DNA from: Candidatus Woesearchaeota archaeon
GTDB taxonomy: Archaea; Nanobdellota; Nanobdellia; Woesearchaeales; UBA10216
Reading direction: 5' to 3'
Assembly: GCA_023269295.1 (NCBI GenBank)
Contig: JAHFTU010000015.1
Span: forward strand, 1 to 17,257
Length of the DNA stretch: 17,257 nt
Shown: positions 1 to 6,545 of the stretch, piece by piece
How positions within the stretch are numbered: the first letter of the stretch is position 1
Layout: each line of letters starts with the position of its first letter
Notes under the pieces: generated by a model
Told to the model about the DNA's origin: nothing
Databases searched by the model: none
The model's input: the letters and a program-made list of their open reading frames with translations, nothing else
Translations under genes and position numbers: made by a program

Positions 1-61
1 CGTCAACCTTCTTGCCTGCCTTGTGCAAAAGCAGAGCCGCATAAACGTATTCCATTCCCAT
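1..61 (-). CDS. rpl12: Ribosomal protein P1 (archaeal L12), 5' end only
   Basis: Only the first 20 codons lie in the window; the gene runs off the left edge. The visible residues (MGMEYVYAALLLHKAGKKVD) match the archaeal P1/L12 N-terminus, which dimerises and binds the C-terminal helices of uL10 to form the ribosomal stalk that recruits translational GTPases. A strong Shine-Dalgarno sequence (GGAGGG, 68-73) sits 7 nt before the ATG at 61. The second ATG at 55 would give the more usual MEYVYAALLLH start, but its spacing is worse. It follows uL10 by about 47 nt in the same direction, the normal archaeal uL1-uL10-P1 order. A TATA-like TTTAAATA (93-100) in the gap may give an extra internal promoter, but this is weak. 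Confidence 0.9.
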   Translation of the reverse strand, partial: MGMEYVYAALLLHKAGKKVD

Positions 62-108
62 CTTACATCCCTCCTATAGCAATTTTGGTTTCTATTTAAA
101 ATTATCCA

Positions 109-1050
109 TTACTGCGGTGGCTGTGATGATTCAGCAGCCGCAGCAGGAGCTGGAAATTTTATCATTCCCTCGATTGCCGCTGCCTCAAGGCCTGCCTTAC
201 CTACAAGCTCTTCAGCGAGCTCAGGCACCATGATATTGAACTCGCGGGCAATATGCCTTGACTCCCTGGCGGACTTTGTGATGAGCAGCACGATTGTTTC
301 AGTTGCCGGGAATCCGATGTGCAGCGCAACTGCCCTGGACTCCTGCGCTGCCGAGACAAGCTCCTTTACATAAGTTGCAGGGTCAATGGACAAGACCTTC
401 CTGTCATACATTATTCCCTTCTCGTAAGCTGAAACAAGATTGAGGCCAATCTCCATTGGCTGGATGTTGAACTTTGCAATTACCTCGGCAACCTTTGGCT
501 TTATCTTCTCGCCTTCCCTGACTACTGTTGAAGCCACCTTGACTGCAATTTTGCCGCCTTCAACGCCTGCCTTTATGCCTACAGAGGCAAGCTCGCTGAT
601 TATCGGGCCAGGCGCAAAACTTGTCGGGCCGGCTGGGATGACGATGTCAAAAGGCGCAATCTGCCCTGGCTTTGCAGGGGCCTTTGACTTGCTCTTGTTA
701 AGGAGATTTGCAAGCCTGAAAGGGTTCTGGTTCGTGAAAATCAGCGCAGGCATGCCAACAAGCGAATTATTAAGCTGGTCAATCCCAGGTATCTTGCCCT
801 TCACGGCGGCAATTGCGAGCTTGATAACGCTCTTCTTGCTCATTATTATCTGCAAATCATTCCCTAGTGAAGCCCTAAGCCTCTGGAACTGCGCAGAAGG
901 CAGGCTCTCAAGGTTTACCACGGCAACAACACTGTAAGTGCTAAAAAGCTTGATGAGGGAATTAACTGCGTCCTTCTTCTGCACTGCGGCCTTTGCAACG
1001 TAATCAGAAGGCCTTCGCGCGTTCTTGTTGCCCATTGTTTTTGCTTTCAT
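109..1050 (-). CDS. rplP0: Ribosomal protein uL10 (archaeal P0)
   Basis: Stalk base protein that binds 23S rRNA and carries P1/L12 dimers. The N-terminal rRNA-binding domain (about residues 15-105) is followed by the archaeal/eukaryotic insertion domain; the stretch IPAGPTSFAPGPIISELASV is typical of P0. Long C-terminal helices for P1 binding follow. The ATG at 1050 (MKAKTMGNKN) is preferred; an in-frame GTG at 1059 would add three residues, and neither has a strong Shine-Dalgarno. It starts about 30 nt after the uL1 stop, so it is co-transcribed with uL1. The protein ends in an Ala/Pro tail (APAAAAESSQPPQ) and lacks the charged tail ending in a GLGALFG-like motif that archaeal P0 usually shares with P1. 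The family call is secure; the exact start is not. Confidence 0.95.
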   Translation of the reverse strand: MKAKTMGNKNARRPSDYVAKAAVQKKDAVNSLIKLFSTYSVVAVVNLESLPSAQFQRLRASLGNDLQIIMSKKSVIKLAIAAVKGKIPGIDQLNNSLVGMPALIFTNQNPFRLANLLNKSKSKAPAKPGQIAPFDIVIPAGPTSFAPGPIISELASVGIKAGVEGGKIAVKVASTVVREGEKIKPKVAEVIAKFNIQPMEIGLNLVSAYEKGIMYDRKVLSIDPATYVKELVSAAQESRAVALHIGFPATETIVLLITKSARESRHIAREFNIMVPELAEELVGKAGLEAAAIEGMIKFPAPAAAAESSQPPQ

Positions 1051-1081
1051 TTCAACCACACATCAGCATAATGTTAACAAA

Positions 1082-1777
1082 TTATTTTTTTTTGTGCGTT
1101 GCCACTGTTACTTTTGCAGCCGCGGTTATTTTTACAGGTGTTCCCATCGTAAGCTTGACATAAGCAGCCTTCACATTCTGCTCCCCCCCAGGAAGCAAAC
1201 TAACAAGCTGGTTGAAAACAGCAACAAGATTGGCAGACAACGCGTCATCGCTCATGGACTCGTTGCCCACCTTGCACTGGACCATCGGGACTGTCTTTGC
1301 ACTGACGTGGACAAGCTTCTGCAGCCTCTCAATAAGGGGCTTCAAAGTGAACTTTGGAGGAACAACGCAGCCCGCCTTAGGGTTCGGCATCTTTCCCTTC
1401 GGGCCCAAAACCCTGCCAAAGGTTGCGGCAATCTGCGGCATTATGTTTGCCTGGCCAATAAAGAAATCAAACTGCTTCACAAGCTTCTTCGTGAGCTTCT
1501 TGTTCTTGCCATAGTTGATAAAATCCTCCTGCAAGACAAGGCCGTCGCATGCTGACTTTGCCTCAGCCTCAAGCTCAGGACCGATAAGCGCGCAGACTTT
1601 CATTTTCTTGCCAGGCCCATGGGGAAGGTCAAGGAAAAAATCAACCTGGTGCTCGGGCTTCTTCAAGTCCAAGCCGACCAGAGGGACAACTAAGTCAACG
1701 CTCTGCACAAACCCTCTCTTTGAGGATTTCTTCGCTGCAGCAATCGCTGCCATGACTTCTTCTTTTCCTATAGCCAT
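1082..1777 (-). CDS. rpl1: Ribosomal protein uL1
   Basis: 231-residue large-subunit protein of the L1 stalk, which moves with the E-site tRNA; archaeal L1 also commonly represses its own operon by binding mRNA. Recognisable L1 features include the N-terminal KRGFVQSVDLVVPLVGLDLK region, a central IGPELEAEAKSACDG segment, the signature around GRVLGPKGKMPNPKAG, and the C-terminal strands ending in a Lys run. The ATG at 1777 (MAIGKEEVMA) is chosen because a GGTG motif lies 8 nt upstream. A TTG at 1783 would add MN, but its spacing to that motif is only 2 nt. First gene of the operon with uL10 and P1. uL11, usually just upstream, is absent here. Confidence 0.95.
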   Translation of the reverse strand: MAIGKEEVMAAIAAAKKSSKRGFVQSVDLVVPLVGLDLKKPEHQVDFFLDLPHGPGKKMKVCALIGPELEAEAKSACDGLVLQEDFINYGKNKKLTKKLVKQFDFFIGQANIMPQIAATFGRVLGPKGKMPNPKAGCVVPPKFTLKPLIERLQKLVHVSAKTVPMVQCKVGNESMSDDALSANLVAVFNQLVSLLPGGEQNVKAAYVKLTMGTPVKITAAAKVTVATHKKK

Positions 1778-1937
1778 ATTCAAAACACCATGACCCTTTT
1801 CAAAAAAGGTTCAATTCAAAATCACTGCGCTTCTTGATTGACCTTCTTCTTAAGAAGGGCACCCTCCTGCCGAAGCAGTGAAAAAAAGCGAGATAAACGC
1901 TCGGGCAAATGCTGTGAATTAGGAGGATGTTTATAAA
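1778..1937 (-). promoter_or_regulatory. Promoter and folded 5' leader of the uL1 operon
   Basis: A TATA box (TTTATAAA, 1930-1937) overlaps the shikimate kinase stop codon. It predicts a start near 1905 and a leader of about 125 nt. In transcript sense the leader folds: CACTGC-TTC (within 1870-1880) pairs with GAAGC-GCAGTG (1823-1833), enclosing a hairpin CCTTCTT-AAG-AAGAAGG (1842-1858). The other genes here use almost no leader, so a long structured one before uL1 suggests autoregulation by L1. I could not match the known L1-binding loop consensus, so the ligand is inferred. Confidence 0.5.
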
Positions 1938-2542
1938 TGTAACGGAACACCAAGCTCTACAGGCCTAGGCGCAGTTTCCTTTCTTATTATTGCACAAATG
2001 CCATCTGCCACTTTTTCAGGAGATTTTCTTGCAGTGTAGATAGTATGATGGGCAGCATTCCTGTAAAAGCCATCCCTTTGCTGAAGTTGAGACAGCATTT
2101 CAAGATAAGGATCTGTAATATCTGTGAGAGCAGGCCTCATTGAAGCTGAAGAAGCATCGCGTTCAACCCTGTCTTGAAGTATAACTGCGCTCATTCCAAG
2201 ATTTTCATAAGGCAACAAGTAGATTACAGAGCCAAACACCCTTAGCAATTTAGCGTTACGACTGCGATACTGCTCGCCTTGGTTGTGTGCAACAGCGCCG
2301 CCTCCAGCAGCAAGTATAATTCTGCCGCTTGAATTAGACCTGCAAATCATCTCAAGAGTAAGCGTCTCAAGCCTTCTGAACTCATCCCAGCCATATTTGC
2401 TGCAAAAATCTGAAATGCTGCCATAATGCTGTGAGAAAACAGCATCTGCATCAACAAACTTCAGGCCTGAACGAAAAGCTAAAGCTTTACCAACAGCTGT
2501 CTTGCCACAGCCCCGCGGTCCAACTAAAGCTATAGAGTCCAT
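1931..2542 (-). CDS. aroK: Shikimate kinase, bacterial AroK type (P-loop NMP-kinase fold)
   Basis: Predicted to phosphorylate shikimate at the 3-hydroxyl using ATP in the chorismate pathway. The 203-residue product shows the AroK motifs in order: P-loop GPRGCGKT (8-15), substrate-binding DAD (31-33), FRRLE with the conserved Arg (55-59), Walker-B-like AAGGGAV (78-84), a lid with several Arg ending in RPALT (136-140), and a C-terminal RDGFYRNAA segment. ATG 2542 is chosen over an upstream in-frame ATG at 2596 because the family starts right before the P-loop and a TATA box lies 23 nt upstream, giving a leaderless mRNA. Most archaea use an unrelated GHMP-type shikimate kinase, so a bacterial type suggests transfer. 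No other aromatic-pathway gene is in the window, so a different small-molecule kinase role remains possible. Confidence 0.8.
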   Translation of the reverse strand: MDSIALVGPRGCGKTAVGKALAFRSGLKFVDADAVFSQHYGSISDFCSKYGWDEFRRLETLTLEMICRSNSSGRIILAAGGGAVAHNQGEQYRSRNAKLLRVFGSVIYLLPYENLGMSAVILQDRVERDASSASMRPALTDITDPYLEMLSQLQQRDGFYRNAAHHTIYTARKSPEKVADGICAIIRKETAPRPVELGVPLHL

Positions 2543-2564
2543 AAATAAAGGGAATAAGGAAGAA

Positions 2565-2572
2565 TATATAAA
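2565..2572. promoter_or_regulatory. Shared bidirectional TATA box
   Basis: TATATAAA on plus reads TTTATATA on minus, close to the archaeal consensus in both directions. It lies exactly 23 nt from the plus-strand ATG at 2595 and 23 nt from the minus-strand ATG at 2542. One element can therefore serve two divergent leaderless genes. Confidence 0.65.
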
Positions 2573-2594
2573 AGTTGCACATACGCTGAATGAC

Positions 2595-3809
2595 ATGAGC
2601 GTTTCAAGGGTCTATTCTCCTATGGAAGACAGCCAGCTCCTCGCCGCAGCGGTTGAGAAGCACGCTTACGGGAATGTTCTGGACATGGGAACCGGAAGCG
2701 GCATACAGGCCATAACAGCTGCGAAAAAGAAGGAAGTAAAATTAGTTGTGGCTGCCGACATCAATAATGATGCGCTCAAATTTGCTGCTGCGGCTGCCGG
2801 AAAAGAGGGCGTTCGCGATAAAATCAGATTCATGAAAAGCGATTTATTCAGAAACGTGAAAGGAACTTTTGACACAAAAGGCGCTTTTGATACCATAATA
2901 TTCAACCCACCATACCTGCCGCAGGACAAAGGCATAGCTGACGAGGCAATTTATGGCGGGAAGCACGGCTATGAGGTGCTGCAGAAGTTCATTGGCGACT
3001 GCAGTTATTATTTGGCAGATAATGGAATCGTGCTGATTGTGTTCAGCAGCAAGACCAACAAGCAAAAAGTTGATGAGGCGATAGAAAACAGCTGCCTACA
3101 GTTTGAGGAACTGGAGCAAAAAAACATTTTCTTTGAAACACTCTACACTTATCTAATCATGAAATCACCCCTGCTGCAGCAGCTTGAAAAGAGTGGTGTA
3201 GAAAACATAAAGCTGTTTGAAAAAGGCAACCGCGGAATCCTGTACAAAGGCAGCTATAGGGAAAAAATGGTTGTTGTAAAGGCAAAAAGGAAAGAGAGCG
3301 CGGCTGTTGCCACAATACAAAACGAAATAAACTGGCTCGAAAAGCTCAACAAAAAAGGAATCGGGCCGAAGCTGCTGTTTTCTTCAAAGGAAAAGGACTG
3401 GTTTGCCTATGAGTTTGTTGACGGGCAGTTCATACTTGACTTTATTGAAAACTGCAGCGCAAAAGAAAGAATACTCTCAGTGATCAAGCAGCTGCTTCTG
3501 CAGTGCAGAAAGCTGGATGAGTTGAAGGTGAACAAGGAAGAAATGTCACGGCCGCAAAAGCACGCCATAGTTGACAGCAAGGACAAGCTGACCATGATTG
3601 ATTTTGAGCGCTGCCGGAAAAGCCAGAAGCCCAAAAACGTGACGCAGCTGTGCCAGTTCCTTGCAAAAGGGCACGTAAATTCGCTGCTCACGCAAAAAGG
3701 AATAGCGATTGACAGGGATGGACTGCTCACGGCTGCAAAAGAGTACAAGCACAAACAGAATGAGGAAAACTTTAAAAGACTGGAAAAAGCTGCCTTTGGT
3801 GGAAACTGA
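2595..3809 (+). CDS. Fusion: HemK2/Mtq2-like glutamine methyltransferase + archaeal COG2112-type protein kinase
   Basis: 404 residues in two domains. Residues 1-180 form a class I SAM methyltransferase of the PrmC/Mtq2 type: start VYSPMEDSQLL, SAM motif VLDMGTGSG (28-36), acidic ADIN (54-57), catalytic NPPYLP (104-109). In archaea and eukaryotes this family methylates the Gln of the GGQ motif of release factor aRF1/eRF1. Residues 190-404 resemble the small archaeal Bud32/RIO-like kinases: a Gly-rich loop GNRGILYKG (201-209), Lys219 in MVVVK, a helix-C Glu (E234), and a metal-binding IDFERC (325-330) replacing DFG. The usual HRD loop is replaced by SRPQKHAIVD, as in that kinase family. ATG 2595 fits the methyltransferase start and lies 23 nt after a TATA box. 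The dehydratase gene follows one base later. The kinase substrate is unknown; it may act on translation termination. Confidence 0.85.
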   Translation: MSVSRVYSPMEDSQLLAAAVEKHAYGNVLDMGTGSGIQAITAAKKKEVKLVVAADINNDALKFAAAAAGKEGVRDKIRFMKSDLFRNVKGTFDTKGAFDTIIFNPPYLPQDKGIADEAIYGGKHGYEVLQKFIGDCSYYLADNGIVLIVFSSKTNKQKVDEAIENSCLQFEELEQKNIFFETLYTYLIMKSPLLQQLEKSGVENIKLFEKGNRGILYKGSYREKMVVVKAKRKESAAVATIQNEINWLEKLNKKGIGPKLLFSSKEKDWFAYEFVDGQFILDFIENCSAKERILSVIKQLLLQCRKLDELKVNKEEMSRPQKHAIVDSKDKLTMIDFERCRKSQKPKNVTQLCQFLAKGHVNSLLTQKGIAIDRDGLLTAAKEYKHKQNEENFKRLEKAAFGGN

Positions 3810-3810
3810 A

Positions 3811-4140
3811 ATGGAACTTTCACAAAAGAAATGCGTGCCATGCGAAGGGGGAGTTCCCCCGATGAAGCCAGCTGAAGCCCTAAAGATGCAGCAGCACGTA
3901 AAGGATTGGGCGCTCCTGACAATCAACGGAATACACAACCTTGAGAAAAGGTTCAAGTTCAAGGACTTTGCGGAAGCCATGAAGTTCATAAACAAAGTTG
4001 CTGTTCTCGCAGAGAAAGAGGGCCATCACCCCGACATCACAATAAACTGGAACAAGGTCACCCTGCAACTGTCAACCCACGCAATAAAAGGGCTTTCTGA
4101 AAACGACTTCATAATGGCTGCGAAGATTGATAAGTTATAA
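3811..4140 (+). CDS. Pterin-4a-carbinolamine dehydratase (PCD/DCoH family)
   Basis: 109-residue protein of the family that dehydrates 4a-hydroxytetrahydropterin. The active-site signature is clear: EGHHPDITINW (70-80), with His72-His73-Pro74 and Asp75. Length and layout match the family. An N-terminal Cys-containing stretch (KKCVPCEGG) before the fold is a feature many bacterial and archaeal homologues share. The ATG at 3811 begins one base after the fusion gene's TGA, and a GGTG (3799-3802) inside that gene's end is its Shine-Dalgarno, so the two are probably translated as an operon. No aromatic amino acid hydroxylase is nearby. In organisms lacking one the role of PCD is debated; pterin or molybdopterin metabolism has been proposed. 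Confidence 0.92.
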   Translation: MELSQKKCVPCEGGVPPMKPAEALKMQQHVKDWALLTINGIHNLEKRFKFKDFAEAMKFINKVAVLAEKEGHHPDITINWNKVTLQLSTHAIKGLSENDFIMAAKIDKL

Positions 4141-4142
4141 GG

Positions 4143-4325
4143 TCACTGTGCCTTTAGTTTATAATCCGCCCTGCAAAGTGTGTGCCTTTTATCGAAGGCG
4201 TAATGCATTTCGCACAGGCTTTTATATGACACTCCTGCAGCAAAAGCAACGCCTATGACGAAAAGCGACTCAAATACTGTCTTGGTAATTAGGCCAGCTA
4301 TTCTCGCGACCACCACAACAAACAT
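4143..4325 (-). CDS. Small predicted membrane protein
   Basis: 60 residues; not recognised. A hydrophobic stretch (residues 1-36, VVVVARIAGL then FVIGVAFAAGV) could form one or two membrane spans, followed by a polar, Cys/His-containing tail ending ADYKLKAQ. It begins 26 nt after the stop of the other small membrane protein on the same strand. A TATA-like GTATAAAA about 24 nt before its ATG would allow leaderless transcription. It converges with the dehydratase gene, leaving 2 bp between stops. The open frame extends nine codons further upstream without a start codon, which slightly weakens the call. Confidence 0.4.
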   Translation of the reverse strand: MFVVVVARIAGLITKTVFESLFVIGVAFAAGVSYKSLCEMHYAFDKRHTLCRADYKLKAQ

Positions 4326-4351
4326 CCAAGTTGCGTATATGTAGATGAATT

Positions 4352-4669
4352 TTATACTCTCACCCTATTCTTCCACGATTCCAACTGCAGAAGTCTGACT
4401 GATAGCCCTGACAATTCTTTGCATGTTTCATTCTTAAATTGACGCATCTCATTTCTGAACTCCTTCTGTTCCTGAAAGAAGCGGCCAACAGCAAATGCTG
4501 CCAAAAGTAGCGGCATGACCTCAATTATCAAAGGCGTATTAATCCAACCAAGAGCCTTTGCAATTCCCCATAAGAAGATTCCAGCCAATGAAAGCCACAT
4601 TAAAATATCCCACACGCTGCCAAAATATGTTTTCTTTATTCTGTCCAACTTTGCACGCCAATATTGCAT
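4352..4669 (-). CDS. Small membrane protein with a C-terminal coiled coil
   Basis: 105 residues of unknown function. Two predicted membrane helices (about 19-40, LMWLSLAGIFLWGIAKAL; and 46-63, PLIIEVMPLLLAAFAVG) are joined by a short loop. A charged helical tail (65-100, QEQKEFRNEMRQFKNE onward) has heptad-like hydrophobics and probably forms a coiled coil in the cytoplasm. A TTATTAAG element (4693-4700) lies 24 nt upstream of the ATG, fitting a leaderless start; there is no Shine-Dalgarno. It is divergent from the MGMT-like gene and probably transcribed with the 60-residue membrane protein. The shape recalls small phage or envelope proteins, but no family is recognised. Confidence 0.6.
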   Translation of the reverse strand: MQYWRAKLDRIKKTYFGSVWDILMWLSLAGIFLWGIAKALGWINTPLIIEVMPLLLAAFAVGRFFQEQKEFRNEMRQFKNETCKELSGLSVRLLQLESWKNRVRV

Positions 4670-4778
4670 AGACAGCTATTATGAGAGAACTTCTTAATAA
4701 GCTTTGCTCCTGTTTTTCCGGAGGATTTCCGACGGTGAACAGATAACTTTTAATATTGCTGGAACATTTGCTGCTATT

Positions 4779-5099
4779 ATGAGTTTTAACAAAAAAGTCT
4801 GGCAGCTTTGCAAAAAGGTTCCAAGAGGAAAAGTGACAACGTACAAGGAAATAGCAGCTGCGATGAGAACCAAAGCCTACCGCGCTGTTGGGAATGCGAT
4901 GAACAAGAATCCCTATGGACTTCTCATCTGCGGCTACGGCAAGAACATGGTTCCCTGCCATCGAGTTGTTGACAGCACAGGCCATATTCACGGTTTTGCG
5001 CACGGCCTGAAAAAAAAGTCAGATCTGCTAAGAAAAGAGGGGATCAAGATAAGAAAAAACAAAATTTTAGAGTTTGAGAAGGTACGGTACAGGTTTTGA
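4779..5099 (+). CDS. O6-methylguanine-DNA methyltransferase family protein (active-site Cys present)
   Basis: 106 residues, matching only the C-terminal DNA-binding and catalytic domain of Ogt/MGMT, which moves alkyl groups from O6-alkylguanine to its own cysteine. Seen: the PRGKVTTYKEIAAAM start typical of the family, RAVGNAMNKNP with the Arg finger, and the PCHRVV active site with Cys60. Alkyltransferase-like proteins have Trp at this place, so this one is probably a true transferase. Between NP (44-45) and PCHR (59-62) there are 13 residues where the family normally has about five, so a loop of about eight (around GYGKNM) is inserted beside the active site. ATG 4779 is chosen for the conserved start and a TTTTAATATT element about 24 nt upstream. 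It converges with TFB, with 5 bp between stops. Confidence 0.88.
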   Translation: MSFNKKVWQLCKKVPRGKVTTYKEIAAAMRTKAYRAVGNAMNKNPYGLLICGYGKNMVPCHRVVDSTGHIHGFAHGLKKKSDLLRKEGIKIRKNKILEFEKVRYRF

Positions 5100-5104
5100 A
5101 TTAA

Positions 5105-6034
5105 TCAGGCCACAATAATCTTCTTCTTGGCCTTGCGGATTTCCTTCTCAAGCTTCAGCTGGTCCAAAAGCTCCTTGTAGCGGTTCCTGATTGTGACTTC
5201 GGTAACGCCAGCAACATCAGCAACTTCCCTCTGAGTGCGCTTTTCGCCATGGATAAGGGCGGAAACGTACAAAGCTGCGGCTGCGATGCCGGTCGGGCCC
5301 CTTCCAGAGGTAAGCTCTTCTTTCTGTGCCCTTTCAAGAATCTCTATTGCCTTGGACTGCGTCTCAGCAGTAAGCTTGAGCGCAGAGGCAAACCTTGGAA
5401 TGTAGTCAGCCGGGTTGCTTGGAAGGATGCTTATGCCAAGCTCCCTTGTTACAAAGCGGTAAGTCCTGCCGATTTCCTTCTTCTCAATGCCAGAAGCTTC
5501 AGAAAGTTCGTCCAAAGTTCTTGGAACTTCATGCCTCCTGCACGCAGCGTAAAGCGCGCCAGCAACAACAGACTCCATTGACCTGCCCCTGACAAGGCCA
5601 CGCTGGACAGCCATAGTGTAAATCCTGGCTGACTCCTCCTCAACAGACCTTGGAAGCTTCAGGTAAGAAGCTACCCTCTTGAGCTCGGCCAAGGCGAGCT
5701 TGAGATTGCGCTCAATGGCTGTGGAAATCCTGTACTGCCACTTTCTGAGGCGGAAGAACTTGTTCCTGCTCTTGCTGCCAAGCTTGCTGAGGTCAGCCAT
5801 CTTGCCGACTTCAGTGCCAAGGCCCTGGTCATACTGGGTGTAAGTCATAGGGGCGCCGGCTCTCCTGAGCTTCTCGCCCTCTTCAGAATCAAACTCCCTC
5901 CACTCCTGGCCGAAGTCAATCATCTTCTCCTCAATGACGAGGCCGCAGTCCTTGCAGATGACTTCGCCTTTCTCCTTGTTCCAGAACAGGTTAATGCTGC
6001 CGCATTCAGGGCATTTCTTCACATACTCAGCCAT
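5105..6034 (-). CDS. tfb: Transcription initiation factor B (TFB)
   Basis: 309-residue archaeal homologue of TFIIB. It binds TBP-TATA and the BRE and recruits RNA polymerase. Seen in order: an N-terminal zinc ribbon with Cys8, Cys11, Cys27 and Cys30 (CPECG and CKDCG); a B-reader/linker containing DFGQEWREFDSEE and RRAGAPMTYTQYDQGLGT; two cyclin-like repeats (about 115-205 and 210-300); and a C-terminal helix-turn-helix in TQREVADVAGVTEVTIRNRY that reads the BRE. Length is normal. The start is fixed by GGTGAT (Shine-Dalgarno) 6-7 nt before the ATG. The nearest strong TATA box lies about 240 nt upstream (6274-6285), implying an unusually long leader. Confidence 0.98.
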   Translation of the reverse strand: MAEYVKKCPECGSINLFWNKEKGEVICKDCGLVIEEKMIDFGQEWREFDSEEGEKLRRAGAPMTYTQYDQGLGTEVGKMADLSKLGSKSRNKFFRLRKWQYRISTAIERNLKLALAELKRVASYLKLPRSVEEESARIYTMAVQRGLVRGRSMESVVAGALYAACRRHEVPRTLDELSEASGIEKKEIGRTYRFVTRELGISILPSNPADYIPRFASALKLTAETQSKAIEILERAQKEELTSGRGPTGIAAAALYVSALIHGEKRTQREVADVAGVTEVTIRNRYKELLDQLKLEKEIRKAKKKIIVA

Positions 6035-6399
6035 TTTAGTATCACCTTATCAATTATGAACCGTATGAACTGATGAAAACGAATTTGCGCTCCCACGCAC
6101 GATTGAATCTGCTGCCGTCGACAAAACAACATACAGTGACTGAATTAAACCCCCACTAAACCCCCTATAACCGCTCCAACAACCACCTGAACAGCGTCCT
6201 GAGGCATAATGCGCCAATAGTTGTCACTGATTTTTACAGCAATGACAACAAACTTTTTAAAGAGTTATCTTAACTTATATTTAAACCTTTCGGTGGCATA
6301 TTGGAAAACTCCGCCGAGAATACTATTATGCGTACTTTTTTTAGAGCCCTTTTGGCTGTCACTACCCGAACGCCCCAAAGAGCAAAAAATACATTAACA
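6035..6399. promoter_or_regulatory. Long intergenic region with bidirectional TATA box and TFB leader
   Basis: A strong archaeal promoter core (CTTATATTTAAA, 6274-6285; minus reads TTTAAATATAAG after AAAGG) could drive TFB leftward with a leader of about 215 nt, and the RelA/SpoT homologue rightward with a leader of about 320 nt. An inverted repeat, TTGTCA-CTG...CAG-aat-TGACAA (6221-6248), lies just inside the leftward transcript. A 20-codon open frame on minus (6145-6207, MPQDAVQVVVGAVIGGLVGV) has a Gly-rich hydrophobic product but weak support. Rightward, CGGTGG/CCGCCG (6291-6318) forms a hairpin, followed by a T7 run near 6338-6345. No gene of normal size is seen. Confidence 0.45.
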
Positions 6400-6430
6400 T
6401 GACCTTTTTAACTAAACCAAGTCGACGTAA

Positions 6431-6484
6431 GTCGCAAGTCGGCAACAGCCGACTGCGCAGTCCTGCCGAAGCAGGACTTGCGAC
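6431..6484. repeat. Three-way-junction hairpin module, copy 1
   Basis: Outer stem GTCGCAA/TTGCGAC (6431-6437 with 6478-6484) is perfect over 7 bp. Inside are hairpin GTCGGC-AACA-GCCGAC (6438-6453), linker TGCGCA (6454-6459), and hairpin GTCCTGC-CGAA-GCAGGAC (6460-6477). Linker and outer stem recur in copy 2, and in altered form in the helicase gene, while the hairpin stems differ but stay paired. Confidence 0.8.
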
Positions 6485-6491
6485 TGGTCCC

Positions 6492-6545
6492 GTCGCAAAT
6501 CGGTCGAAGACCGATTGCGCATTCCGCCTTTCGCGGAATTGCGTC
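6492..6545. repeat. Three-way-junction hairpin module, copy 2
   Basis: Same plan and same 54-nt length as copy 1. GTCGCAA (6492-6498) pairs with TTGCG-TC (6539-6545, one mismatch). Hairpin ATCGGTC-GAA-GACCGAT (6499-6515), linker TGCGCA (6516-6521), hairpin TTCCGC-CTTTC-GCGGAA (6522-6538). It lies 7 nt after copy 1 in the same orientation. Compensating stem differences show that structure is kept. Confidence 0.8.

Noticed and set aside
440..937. Open frame on plus strand opposite uL10
   Set aside because: Shadow of a well-supported ribosomal protein gene; product is low-complexity hydrophobic.
1822..1950. 42-codon frame with GTG start (minus) ending KKKVNQEAQ in the uL1 leader
   Set aside because: Overlaps the shikimate kinase end and the TATA box, no Shine-Dalgarno, and the same bases form the leader hairpins; kept only as an alternative in the findings.
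6064..6090. Possible C/D box small RNA (CTGATGA at about 6070)
   Set aside because: No correctly spaced D box or second box pair on either strand.
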